Shown piece by piece: positions 1 through 10,300 of a stretch of 13,667 nt of DNA. The stretch's first letter is position 1. Each line of letters opens with the position of its first letter. The stretch covers positions 1-13,667 of the forward strand of contig JANQQF010000159.1 in the NCBI GenBank assembly GCA_028285035.1. Direction: 5' to 3'. The notes beneath the pieces are model-generated. The model ran no database searches, was not told the origin of the DNA, and saw only the letters and a program-made list of their open reading frames with translations. A program made the translations under genes and the position numbers. This DNA comes from Phycisphaerae bacterium. Lineage in GTDB: Bacteria; Chloroflexota; Anaerolineae; 4572-78; J111.

Positions 1-381
1 GTCCGAGTGTGGGATGCAGCCAATGGGACGGAAAAGTTTATCCTACCACACGAAGGTTCGGTTCAATGGGCGCAATGGAACAATGATGAGAGCCTGATCC
101 TGACCCTGAGTGATGATGGCATCGTCCGAGTGTGGGATGCAACCGATGGGATGAAAAAGTTTATCCTACCGCACGAAGGTTCGGTTCAATGGGGACGATG
201 GAACAGTGATGGGAGCCTGATCCTGACCCGTAGCGATGATGGTACCGTCCGAGTGTGGGATGCAGTCGATGGAGTAGAAAAGTTTATCCTACCGCACGAA
301 GATTTTGTCTGGGAGGCACAATGGAACAGTGATGAGAGCCTGATCTTGACCCTGAGTGGTGGTACCGTTCAGGTATGGGAA
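1..381 (+). repeat. WD40 repeat units (three) at the end of an array
   Basis: The units are about 120 bases (40 residues) long, with repeated KFILPHE, QWN.DESLIL and VRVWD blocks. They are the same subfamily as the array at 7295-10006 and unlike the canonical repeats at 13291-13667. The array continues beyond the left edge. Confidence 0.85.
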
Positions 382-702
382 ACTCGCCTGGTAAACCTAC
401 TCACGCTGGCCTGCACCCGTGTACCTCTTAATATGAGCCATTTACGTTGGCAACAGTATTTTCAAGGTCAATCATATCAATCCATCTGCCCCAAAGCTCA
501 GATACCACTAGAGACTATTAACGAGATTATTGAGGATGAGGTCAAGTATCCAGCGGGGATAGGAGATATGAAGGTAGCTTTTGATCGTCTGACAGAGGTG
601 AAAGAGTGGTTAGTAATGAACAAACAATACCCACGTTACGAAGCGGATTTTGAAACGTGGTTGACAGCCTTGGAGCAGGGGCAAAATCCGTTTGAGGAAT
701 AA
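1..702 (+). CDS. WD40-repeat protein, C-terminal end (5' partial; probable third caspase-NTPase-WD40 paralog)
   Basis: The frame is open to the left edge, starting inside a repeat (VRVWD), so only the C-terminus is seen; GTG at 7 is an internal valine. Three WD40-type units follow, each ending in VRVWD or VQVWE, with the variant core W-N-(S/N)-D-(E/G)-S-L-I-L-T in place of the usual F-S-P-D-G. They end near base 381. The remaining 106 residues form a tail that aligns without gaps to the tail of the protein at 4337-10333 (59 of 106 identical by my count), including both cysteines and the PLETINEI and NPFEE motifs. The missing N-terminus is therefore probably the same caspase-NTPase-membrane module, but that is inference. 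The role would be a sensor scaffold binding an unknown ligand or partner. It ends in TAA followed directly by TAG. Confidence 0.85.
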   Translation, partial: VRVWDAANGTEKFILPHEGSVQWAQWNNDESLILTLSDDGIVRVWDATDGMKKFILPHEGSVQWGRWNSDGSLILTRSDDGTVRVWDAVDGVEKFILPHEDFVWEAQWNSDESLILTLSGGTVQVWETRLVNLLTLACTRVPLNMSHLRWQQYFQGQSYQSICPKAQIPLETINEIIEDEVKYPAGIGDMKVAFDRLTEVKEWLVMNKQYPRYEADFETWLTALEQGQNPFEE

Positions 703-781
703 TAGGTTCTTTATAACGATGATAAAGAGTATTTCATTCAATATATTCACCATTAATTTATCATAACCAAAGGAGAACATG
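703..781 (+). promoter_or_regulatory. AT-rich spacer with Shine-Dalgarno AGGAG before the caspase-hydrolase gene
   Basis: This is the most AT-rich stretch in the window and the only spacer with room for a promoter, although I see no convincing -35/-10 pair. A weak 7-bp inverted repeat (TCTTTAT at 708-714, ATAAAGA at 722-728, 7-base loop) lies just after the stop codons of the upstream gene. It has no T-tract, so I do not call it a terminator. AGGAG at 771-775 lies 3 bases before ATG 779 and 6 bases before ATG 782. Normal spacing favours 782 as the start. Confidence 0.45.
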
Positions 782-3700
782 ATGACCGTCTATGCCTTAC
801 TGGTAGGAATTAACAAATATGTCTCACCCCGTGTCCGAAATTTGAACGGATGTGTGGCTGATGTGGAACGCTTTGAGACATTTCTTAGAGCGCGAGTCAA
901 ACCGGAGGATTTGGCTGAGCCATTGATTTTGACCGATGAGGCTGCCACTCGGCAGGGAATCATAAAAGGCTTTGAGTATTTTGATAAAGCAAAAAATGGA
1001 GACACCACAGTATTCTACTACAGCGGGCACGGCGGACAAGATGCTGCCCCCCCAGCCTTTCGGAAGATTGAGCCAGATCTTAAAAATGAGACTCTGATCT
1101 GTCACGACAGTCGCATTGATCCGTATACCTGGGATTTGGCTGATAAAGAGTTGGCCTATTTGATTGAAGCGGTGACCAAGGATAAACCTGATCTTCACAC
1201 TGTGGTCATTATTGATGCTTGTCATTCGGGGGATATCACGCGTGACCAAGATGAGGAAGGGGTTCGGAGAGGGCCGGCTGATGATCGCATCCGCCCGCTG
1301 GATAGCTACATCTTTGAAACGCCGCCGGCTAGCAGTCGGGTAGGGGATAACTGGTATCAGCCGCCCCAAGGTAAACATATTTTGCTGGCGGCCTGTCGGC
1401 CAGAGGAGGTGGCCCGTGAGCGTGCCTTGGGCGAAGAGCATCAGATCCAAGGGGTCTTTTCCTACTACTTGCGAGAGGCTCTCAAAAGCTCGGGGCCAGA
1501 CCTAACCTATCGCGATTTGTTCAAACATGTCAGTGCGATGGTCCGGCTCAAGATCAGTAGCCAAACGCCCCAACTTGAGACCCGAGCCGAAAACATCAAC
1601 CAGAAGTTTCTTGGTGGTGATGTGTTGCAACCTCGGGTGACGACTTACGGTGTCAGCTACAATGGCACCCATTGGGTCATCGATGGGGGCAGTATCCACG
1701 GTATTGGTGCCCCGGTTGATGAGGGGGATCGGGTTGAAACCACCCGCTTAGCGGTTTTTCCGAAGGATCAAGCTCAAATCGATTTGAGCCAAGCCTTAGG
1801 GGAAACCAAGGTACTTAAGGTCAAGCCGACCGAGAGTACGATTACGGATACCTTGACAACGTCCAAGGGAGAAATGTCCCAGTTGTCCCAGGATGATACC
1901 TATAAAGCTGTCGTTATTGCCTCCCCGTTACCGCGTTTGTTAGTTCAACTGACGGGAGATGACCAAGCAGCATTGGATGAAGCGCAAGCTGCCCTCGAAA
2001 CAGCGAACGAAGGCCAGCCATCGATGTATATACGGGCGGCGAAAACTGAGGCTGAGCTTGAGCAAGCCGAGTTAAGTTTGGTCGCCTTGGCTGATGAGCA
2101 GGTCTATCGTATTCGTCGCGCTCACGACTCTCTAGGCCTATTTGTCGACACCCCGTTTAGCACGCCACTCGCCCCACAGATTGCAATACAACGACTGGAA
2201 CATATGGCACGGTGGATAAAAATTTATGAGCTGCATAATCCTGACAGCAAAATTAAGAGCGATGACATCGCTCTGACCGTGACCAGTACTGATTTTGATG
2301 GTCAGGAGACCGAAGTTGACCCCACTCATGTCATTAACCTACGCTACAAAATGATTGATGGGCAGTTGCAGAAACCGGGTTTCAAAATTGAAATCAAAAA
2401 TAAAGTGAGCCGAGCCCTGTATATGGCCTTGGTCAATGTCGCCCCTTCATACAAGATTTGGCCCGTGGCTTTGCCTGGGGCTTCTCTCAGTACGCTAAAA
2501 GTCGAACCGAATACCTCGATCCACGTGGCTGAGGGGAACCGTATAGCCCTAAGTATTCCTGATGGATTGCCTGATACGGTAACTGAAATCAATGACCTAT
2601 TCAAACTCATCGTCAGTACCGCCCCATTTGATGCTGCCATTTTAGAGGAACCATCATTGCAAATTCAGCTTCGAGACGATGGGAAAGATATCGATGGTTT
2701 TGGTGATCGTAATTTGCTCAATTCACTAGCTGCTCTGTTAGGACGTATTCCCTTCCGAGATGGCGGCTTTGATGAGGTTGCGATGATCAGCGATTGGCGC
2801 ACTATTGATATCAATGTGACCACCACCCGACCTCAAAGTGAGGTGGTGGTGACGGCCAATACCAAATCTATTTCGTTGGGCGAGGGTATCACGCTCACCA
2901 ATGAAACGAACCTAACAGGCACGGCCCGTTTGATGACTGATCCTGAGTCGGGGCGAGATGTAGGCAATCTCGGGGTGCCCAGTTGGCTACGTCAGAACCC
3001 ACCCCATTATTCGGAACCGTTTGCTCTTATTGCCACTCGTAGCGGGGAGCCTGGTCTGAGTGTTCTTGATTTAAGCGAGGTTGAAAATCATGAAGATATT
3101 ACGCCCGACAACCCGCTTAAACTCAAGGTGCCTGTGACACTGGCTGATCACGAGCAGGTGTTACCGTATGGGTTTGATGGCGAGTTTTATCTCCCCTTGG
3201 GGCACGTCACCGACCGGACGGATGATGGCACCGAAATCACCTTGAAACAGCTTCCAGACCCAGAAGGGACAAAGAGTCTGACCAACTCTATTCGCATCTA
3301 TTTTCAGAAAATCATCAGTGATAAATTGGGGCTAGATTTTGAGTATCCTCGTTTGGCTGTGGTCAACTATAACCAAGAAACGAACGGTGTTGAATACGAG
3401 GCAAATCCTGAGATAGTAAAAGCGGCTATTGCGGATGAGGGGGTCAAAAACATCGCCTTGTATATCCACGGGATCATTGGTGAGACTAAATATATGACTC
3501 CCAGTGCCTGGACCCGCATTGATGATTGGTGTTTGGCCGACCACTATGATCTCATCCTGGCCTTTGACTATGAAAATCTTGAGACAGGAATCAAAGAGAC
3601 TGGAGTTTTGCTACGAGATAAGTTGAAAGCAGTCGGTTTAGGATCTGGTCATCACAAAACCCTGCACATCTTCGCTCATTCGATGGCGGGGCCGATATCC

Positions 3701-4282
3701 CGCTGGATGATTGAGCACGTTGATGGGGGCAAAGAAATGGTCCAACACCTCTTTATGATGGGCGCACCCAATGGTGGATCACCCTTACCTACGATTCAGG
3801 ATTGGGTGTTTACTGCCTTAACCTTGGGGCTAAATGGGCTGACTATTGCTACCGGCTGGCCGATTGGCCTTCTTAGTGGATTACTTACCTGGTTTGAGAG
3901 AGTTGATAAAATGTTAGATGAGCTGGCCGATAAATCCCCGATTTTTGAAATCTTGGCTAACTCACCAGATCCCGCTTTACCCTATACCCTTATTGCCGGA
4001 AATACCAACCTGCTTGCCCAAGCCAGCCTGCCCGATGACAGCGGTACCAGCCGACTTGAACGCCTGACCCAACGCCTCAACAAATATCGTCTGATGGATC
4101 TGGCCTTCCTCCAACAACCCAATGACATCGCCGTGGCTGTAGAGAGTGTCCATCGCGTCCCCGATGACCGCAACCCCGCACCCATCAAGCGGGTGGTTTC
4201 CGCTGATCATATGAGTTACTTTGTGACAGAAGGGGGCTTGGTTGGGCTGGTTGAGGAGGTACGCAAGGTGGTTGATCGATAG
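782..4282 (+). CDS. Caspase-like protease fused to a lipase-like alpha/beta hydrolase
   Basis: The 1166-residue protein (numbered from ATG 782; an ATG at 779 adds one Met) has no signal peptide, so it is probably cytoplasmic. Residues 1 to about 275 are a Peptidase C14 caspase-like domain: start VYALLVGINKY, catalytic His83 in YYSGHGG, catalytic Cys147 in IIDACHSG, then a QTPQLE segment typical of bacterial caspase homologs. Residues of about 280-880 are mostly beta-rich and weakly conserved; about 530-625 (ALYMALVNVAP...) resembles the DUF4384-type domain often found behind bacterial caspases. Residues of about 885-1166 form an alpha/beta hydrolase of the lipase type: oxyanion motif YIHGI near 896, nucleophile Ser967 in AHSMAG, and likely Asp1115 (NDIAVAVES) and His1143 (ADHMSYF). 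A hydrophobic stretch at about 1011-1038 may be a lid or membrane-contacting segment. The likely role is a protease-controlled effector that hydrolyses a lipid or other ester; the substrate is unknown. It lies between two caspase-STAND-type genes, 54 bases before the next. Confidence 0.85.
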   Translation: MTVYALLVGINKYVSPRVRNLNGCVADVERFETFLRARVKPEDLAEPLILTDEAATRQGIIKGFEYFDKAKNGDTTVFYYSGHGGQDAAPPAFRKIEPDLKNETLICHDSRIDPYTWDLADKELAYLIEAVTKDKPDLHTVVIIDACHSGDITRDQDEEGVRRGPADDRIRPLDSYIFETPPASSRVGDNWYQPPQGKHILLAACRPEEVARERALGEEHQIQGVFSYYLREALKSSGPDLTYRDLFKHVSAMVRLKISSQTPQLETRAENINQKFLGGDVLQPRVTTYGVSYNGTHWVIDGGSIHGIGAPVDEGDRVETTRLAVFPKDQAQIDLSQALGETKVLKVKPTESTITDTLTTSKGEMSQLSQDDTYKAVVIASPLPRLLVQLTGDDQAALDEAQAALETANEGQPSMYIRAAKTEAELEQAELSLVALADEQVYRIRRAHDSLGLFVDTPFSTPLAPQIAIQRLEHMARWIKIYELHNPDSKIKSDDIALTVTSTDFDGQETEVDPTHVINLRYKMIDGQLQKPGFKIEIKNKVSRALYMALVNVAPSYKIWPVALPGASLSTLKVEPNTSIHVAEGNRIALSIPDGLPDTVTEINDLFKLIVSTAPFDAAILEEPSLQIQLRDDGKDIDGFGDRNLLNSLAALLGRIPFRDGGFDEVAMISDWRTIDINVTTTRPQSEVVVTANTKSISLGEGITLTNETNLTGTARLMTDPESGRDVGNLGVPSWLRQNPPHYSEPFALIATRSGEPGLSVLDLSEVENHEDITPDNPLKLKVPVTLADHEQVLPYGFDGEFYLPLGHVTDRTDDGTEITLKQLPDPEGTKSLTNSIRIYFQKIISDKLGLDFEYPRLAVVNYNQETNGVEYEANPEIVKAAIADEGVKNIALYIHGIIGETKYMTPSAWTRIDDWCLADHYDLILAFDYENLETGIKETGVLLRDKLKAVGLGSGHHKTLHIFAHSMAGPISRWMIEHVDGGKEMVQHLFMMGAPNGGSPLPTIQDWVFTALTLGLNGLTIATGWPIGLLSGLLTWFERVDKMLDELADKSPIFEILANSPDPALPYTLIAGNTNLLAQASLPDDSGTSRLERLTQRLNKYRLMDLAFLQQPNDIAVAVESVHRVPDDRNPAPIKRVVSADHMSYFVTEGGLVGLVEEVRKVVDR

Positions 4283-4336
4283 GTTGATTATAGATCACCT
4301 TGGTTTTTATCACTGTAGATGTCTTAGGATAAACAG
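4283..4336 (+). promoter_or_regulatory. Short spacer with Shine-Dalgarno AGGA
   Basis: AGGA at 4326-4329 lies 7 bases before ATG 4337. No terminator hairpin or clear promoter is visible, which fits co-transcription with the gene before. The start is also supported by the matching N-terminus of the paralog that begins at 10345. Confidence 0.5.
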
Positions 4337-7300
4337 ATGACCGAACAACACAAAACCCGTGATGGGGGACTTGATGCTGATGTCATTAGTGCCACGTCAA
4401 AAGAATTCGTCACAAGCCACGCATTATTGGTGGGAATTGATGCGTATGAAAATCAGATTCCCCAACTAACGACAGCTGTGAATGATGCCAATGCCCTGGC
4501 CAAGACGCTAGAGTCGCTGCATAACTATCAGGTCAAGACATTGACCGATCAGAAGGCGACGCGAAGCAACCTTCTGGACGAACTTAATCCTGACCAAGCG
4601 GATAGTTGGGCTAGTCAACTTGGCCCGGATGATCGTGCGATTTTCTACTTTGCGGGACATGGCTTGGCCGAACAGGGAGATGATGGTCCAGCAGGCTACT
4701 TGTTGCCCCAGGATGCACATAAAGATCAATCAAATAGCGGGGCTGAGATTGAGATTGAAGTTGATGATCCCAGTAAGCTTGATCGGCTCGAGCGTGAAAA
4801 CAATTTTCTGGAGATGAGCCGCCTGTACAAGCAGCTAGCCAATCTACCCTGCCGTCATATGCTCATTATCTTAGACTGTTGCTTTGCCGGGGCGATGCGC
4901 TGGGCTACAATCAAAAAGCGGGCAATTCAAATACCCCCTAAGACTATTCACCGACAGCGCTATCAACATTACATTCAATCACCCGCTTGGCAACTGCTCA
5001 CCTCGGCGGCTTATGATCAGAAGGCTTTGGATGTCTTACGGGGACGAATGTATGCCAAAGCCCGGTCCAATCCTGGGGATAGACATTCTCCCTTTGCCCA
5101 GGCTCTGATTGATGCGCTTTCCAAAGATGTAGCCGATACCTTTCCGCCCCCGACCAACGGTCAACCTGCCGGAGATGGGCTACTGACCATTTACGAACTG
5201 TTCCAATATCTGGAGGAAACAGTGTGGCAAGGAGTCACTCAGATAGAGCACGTACAAACACCAGAACTGTGGCCCCTCGAAAAACATCGCAATGGGCAAT
5301 TCGTCTTCGATATTCCGGGCAAGACGCTCAACCTACCAGATGCAGGCACCTTAACACTGGATCACAACCCCTATCGTGGTCTGGAGTCCTTTGAGACTGA
5401 TGATTATCACCTCTTCTTTGGTCGTCAAAAAGCAGTCGAAGATTTGGTACGACAGGTGGCTGATACTCGACTGACGGTGGTACTGGGAGCATCGGGAACA
5501 GGTAAATCAAGCTTGGTCAAGGCTGGCCTGTTACCCGTCCTGAACGGCGATACCAAGCTACGACCTGATGAGGCTCAGCCACGGTTGACTGATCTGCAAG
5601 CTGGTGAGACTCTAACTGTTAATCCAACAGAGTGGTTTATTCTACCTCCTTTGCGGCCTACTGTTGATCCCCTTGGCCAGCTTACTGAGCATCTACGGCA
5701 AGAGTTCAAGACACAGCCTGATCTAAAGACCAATCACCCCCATGGTCTAGCCAAGTTTTTGACCAAATGGGCTACTGATAATCCAAAAAAGAGACTGTTA
5801 CTCACCATTGATCAATTTGAGGAGATGATCACGGCATGTGGCGAGCAAGAGCGGATTACCTTTTTGGAGCTATTGGCTAATGCTCTTCGGGTTCAACCTG
5901 ATTGGTTCCGCCTGGTAATCACCTTACGTACCGACTTTGAGCCACAACTGGCTTATCTTCCTCTCAAACCTTACTGGGAGGCTGGGCGTTTTATTGTCCA
6001 GCCCATGAATCGCCGTGAGTTGCAAGGGGCCATTGAAGGCCCCGCTTCAGAACGTATTCTCTACTTCGAGCCACCAGAGTTGGTTGGTCGTTTAGTTGAT
6101 GAGGTTGTTGACACACCGGGCGCTCTGCCACTTCTCTCCTTTGCTCTAAAACGGATATACATCAACTATATTGAGCGTCATAGCGACAATCGCGCCATCA
6201 CTGAGGCGGATTACGCGGCCCTTGGTAGTGATGAGAGGCTGGGAGGCGGGGTGATTGGTGCGCTGCGTCACACCGCTAACGAGGAGTATAGCAAGTTAAA
6301 CGAAGCTGAACAGTCTACCATGCGTCGTATCATGTTACGGATGATCTCGACCGAGGGAGGCGAACTGACTCGACGCAAGGTGCCTCTGACCGAGTTGGAA
6401 TATAGTGATCCAGCGGAGAATGAGCGGGTTACGAAAATTATTGATCGCTTGACGGGAGAAGATGTGCGCCTGTTGGTGATGGGCTCACTCAAACAGCCGA
6501 ACAGCTCGACTGTTCCCTACATTGAACCGGCCCACGATGCTTTGGTTCGTGCTTGGGACAAGCTCGCCCAGTGGATCCGCGCCCCAGAGATCGATCTGTC
6601 ATTACAGCGACGATTAACCCCGAATGCGGTTGAGTGGGCCAACCAACGAGACCCCAAGAAAAAGCAAGAGCAGCTATGGCATAGTAACCCTAATCTGCCT
6701 GGATTGGAAGAGATCATCACGGGGCAGCCATCCAGCCAAGTGGCCAATTTTGTCATTCGTTTGTGGCAGCGAATGATCGATCCTTGGCGAGATGCTACAC
6801 TCATTCCCACCACAAAACATTGGTTGAACAAGTTGGAGCTTGATTTTGTTCAGGCCAGCGTCCGGCGGCGGCAAAAGGATATCCGACAAACCGTTGGACT
6901 TACATTAGGTGTGATTGTGGTGTTGGCGACGTTGACTATATTTGCGTTTGCTCAACAGCAAAGTGCGGTTCGAGCTAATAATGATCTCGCCGCTGAGGTA
7001 GTGATACGAACGACGGCAGAGGCGGATGCAGTCAATGCTGCAGCGGTAGCCCAGTCTGAGGCAAATGCTCGAGCCACAGAGGTAGTGATACGATCAACGG
7101 CAGAGGCGAATGCTGAGGTACAACGCGATGAAGCAATTCGGCAATTTCAAATTGCTCACTCTCGCGAATTATCCTCAGAGTCAGCCGAGGCCTTTGCAAG
7201 TCGGCAAGATAATCTAGCATTGCTATTGGCAATTGAGGCTGGGGAACAAGCCTCTACCTTAGAGGCATTTCAAGCAATATATAGGTCGCTCAGTCGGCTA

Positions 7301-10300
7301 ACGAAAATTCAAAGCTCCCTCATTCACGGGGATCATGTCATTGGAGCTAGTTGGGACAGCAATGAAGGGCTGATTCTGACCAGTAGTAAGGATGGTACAG
7401 TACGAGTATGGGATACCAAGAACGGTGAAGAAAAGTTCAGCTTCCAACATGAAGGCCTTGTCGGGGAAGCCCGTTGGAATAGTGATGAAAGCGTAATTCT
7501 AACTCGGGGAACTGATGTGGTGAGGGTCTGGGATAGTAGCAATGGGGAGGAGAAATTCAGCCTCTTTCATGAAGATATACAGGAAGCCCGTTGGAATAGT
7601 GATGAAAGCTTGATCCTAACTTTAGGAGCTGATATGGTGAGGGTTTGGGATGGTAGCAATGGGGAGGAGAAATTTACTCTCTCTCACGAGGGTCGCCTGT
7701 GGGGGGGGCGCTGGAATAGTGATGAAAGCTTGATCCTAACTTTAGGAGCTGATATGGTGAGGGTTTGGGATGGTAGCAATGGGGAGGAGAAATTCAGCCT
7801 CTTTCATGAAGGTGTACTGGGAGCCAGATGGAATAGTGATGAAAGCCTGATCCTGACCATTGGTTCTGACAGCAGGCTGAAGGTCTGGAATACTAGCGAT
7901 CAGCAGCAAAAGTTTAGCCTTCCGTATGATGGTTATATGTGGGGGGTCAGGTGGAATAGTGATGAAAGCCTGATCCTAACCATCGATTCGGATGGCAGGG
8001 TGAGGAGCTGGAATGTCAAGGATGGGGAGGAGAAATTCAGGCTTAAACATGACAGCCGTGTCGATGAAGCTCAGTGGAATAGTGATGAAAGCCTGATCCT
8101 GACCCGTAGCTGGGATGATACGGCGCGAGTTTGGGATGGTAGCAATGGGGAGGAGAAATTCAGCCTCTTTCATGAAGGTATACAGGAAGCCCGTTGGAAT
8201 AGTGATGAAAGCGTAATTCTAACTCGAGGAGCTGATATGGTGAGGGTCTGGGATGGTAGCAATGGGGAGGAGAAATTCAGGCTTAAACATGACAGCCCTG
8301 TCAATGAAGCTCGCTGGAATAGTGATGAAAGCCTGATCCTGACCCGCAGTTGGGATGATACGGCGCGAGTTTGGGGTGCGAGTGATGGACTAGAAAGGCT
8401 TAGTCTGATACACGATGATCAGGTCTATGAAGCTCGCTGGAATAGTGATGAAAGCCTCATTCTCACCCATAGTAGGGATGGTACAGTACGGGTGTGGGAT
8501 GCAACTGATGGACTGGAAAATTACAACCTCCCTCACCAAGATGGCATTGGTGGAGCTCAGTGGAATAGTGATGAAAGTCTCATCCTCACCCGTAGTGGTA
8601 GTACGGTACGGGTATGGGATGCCAGGGATAGGCAAAGTAGATTTAGCTTTCAACACGACGATCGTGTTGATGAAGTCCAGTGGAATAGTGATGAAAGCCT
8701 CATTCTCACTCATAGTTGGGATGGCACAGCACGAGTGTGGGATGTTAGGAATGGACAGCAAAAGTTTTCGATGCTACACGATGATCAGGTCTATGAAGCC
8801 CAGTGGAACAGCGATGAAAGCCTCATTCTCACCCAGAGTAGGGATGGTACAGCACGAGTGTGGGATGCTAGGAATGGACAGCAAAAGTTTTCGATGCTAC
8901 ACGATGATCAGGTCTATGAAGCCCAGTGGAACAGCGATGGAAGCCTCATTCTCACCCGTAGCGGGAATGGCACAGCGGGAGTGTGGGATGCTAGGAATGG
9001 ACAGCAAATACTTTCTCTCCAACACGACAATCCTGTCGATGAAGCTCAATGGAACGGTGATGAAAGCCTCATTCTCACCCGTAGTGACAACAGAGTGAGG
9101 GTATGGGACGCCCAAACTGGACAGGAAAAGTTTAGCCTTCTTCACGGGGATGCTACCTATGATGCTAAATGGAACGGCGATGAAAGTTTGATTCTGACCG
9201 GTAGCTGGGATGGCACAGCACGAGTGTGGGATGCTAGGAATGGACGTGAAAAATTTAGTTTACCACATATAAATTTTAATGTTCGGGCTCAGTGGAACAG
9301 TAATGAAAGCCTGATTCTAACAACTGATGGCGATATGATAGATGACACTGTGATACAGATATGGGATGCTAGAGATGGGCAGGAAAAATTTAGCTTGCCA
9401 CATAAGGGTATGCTGAACGAAATATTGTGGAATAATGATGGCACCCTAATTTTGGCCCGTGGACCTGACCTAGTGAGAGTGTGGGATGCTAGGAATGGAC
9501 AGCAAATACTTTCTCACCAACACAACAATCGTGTCGATGAAGCCCATTGGAATAGGGATGGAAGCTTGATCCTGACTGGTAGCTGGGATGGCACAGTACG
9601 AGTGTGGGATGCTAGGAATGGACAGCAAATACTTTCTCTCCAACACGAGGGTTCTGTAAGTGAAGCTCAGTGGAATAGTGATGAAAGTCTCATCCTCACC
9701 CGTAGTGGTAGCAGCAGGGTGAGGGTATGGGACGCCCAAACTGGGCAGGAAAAGTTTAGTCTTCCTCATGGAGGCAACATTTTAGAAGTTCGATGGAATA
9801 GTGATGAAAGCCTCATCCTCACTGTTGGGTGCGGACAGGAGAAGGACTTTATATGTGTTGAAGGTATGGTACGGGTATGGAATGCTAAGGATGGACAAGA
9901 AAAGTTCAGCTTGCCCCACAAGAGTTCTGTCAATGAAGTTTATTTTAACAGTGATGAAACTCTGATTCTGACTCGAAGTGAAGATGGTGCGATACATATG
10001 TGGGAGACGCAAATGACTGATCTTCTGAAGCGAGCCTGTACCCGTCTGTCGTTCAACATGACCCGTGATGTGTGGCGACAATACTTTCGGGATGAACCTT
10101 ATCGACCTACTTGCCCCAAAGTGCAGATCCCGTTAGAAACCATTAACGAGATTGTTGAGGATGAGGTCAAAGGTCCGGCTCGGGTGGGTGAGGTCGAGAT
10201 GGCCCACCTGCGTTTGACCGAACTAAAGGGCTGGTTGGTAGAAAACGGACAGTATCCAAATTACGCTGAAGAATTTAAAAATTGGCTTAATCGTTTGCAA

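Larger units (their letters stand above)
7295..10006 (+). repeat. Array of 22 WD40-type repeats
   Basis: I count 22 units of about 117-135 bases. The consensus is F-S-L-x-H-(D/E)-x3-(V/I)-x-E-A-x-W-N-S-D-E-S-L-I-L-T-x3-D-G-T-x-R-V-W-D. Twenty-two units could make about three seven-bladed propellers plus one unit. The units are unusually alike, and several pairs are nearly identical in DNA. Two units carry loop insertions: one near 9320-9365 (with DGDMIDD) and one at 9830-9868 (with two cysteines). Confidence 0.92.

Noticed and set aside
7..702. GTG at base 7 as a genuine start of a small WD40 protein
   Set aside because: The frame is open to the left edge and the GTG is the valine of a VRVWD repeat end, so the gene continues upstream.
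708..728. Weak hairpin after the first gene as a possible terminator
   Set aside because: The stem is only 7 bp, AT-rich, and has no T-tract following it.
824..1450. Long antisense open frame (208 codons) opposite the caspase domain
   Set aside because: It lies wholly opposite a domain with intact catalytic motifs, and its translation shows no recognisable domain. It is a shadow frame.
8390..9769. Several antisense and out-of-frame open frames with repeated residues in the WD40 region
   Set aside because: Their repetitiveness comes from the tandem coding repeat, and no start signals support them.
7295..10006. Regular repeats of about 120 bases that might suggest a CRISPR-like or satellite array
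   Set aside because: They lie in one long open frame and encode WD40 units with conserved W and WD residues; there are no short palindromic repeats with unique spacers.
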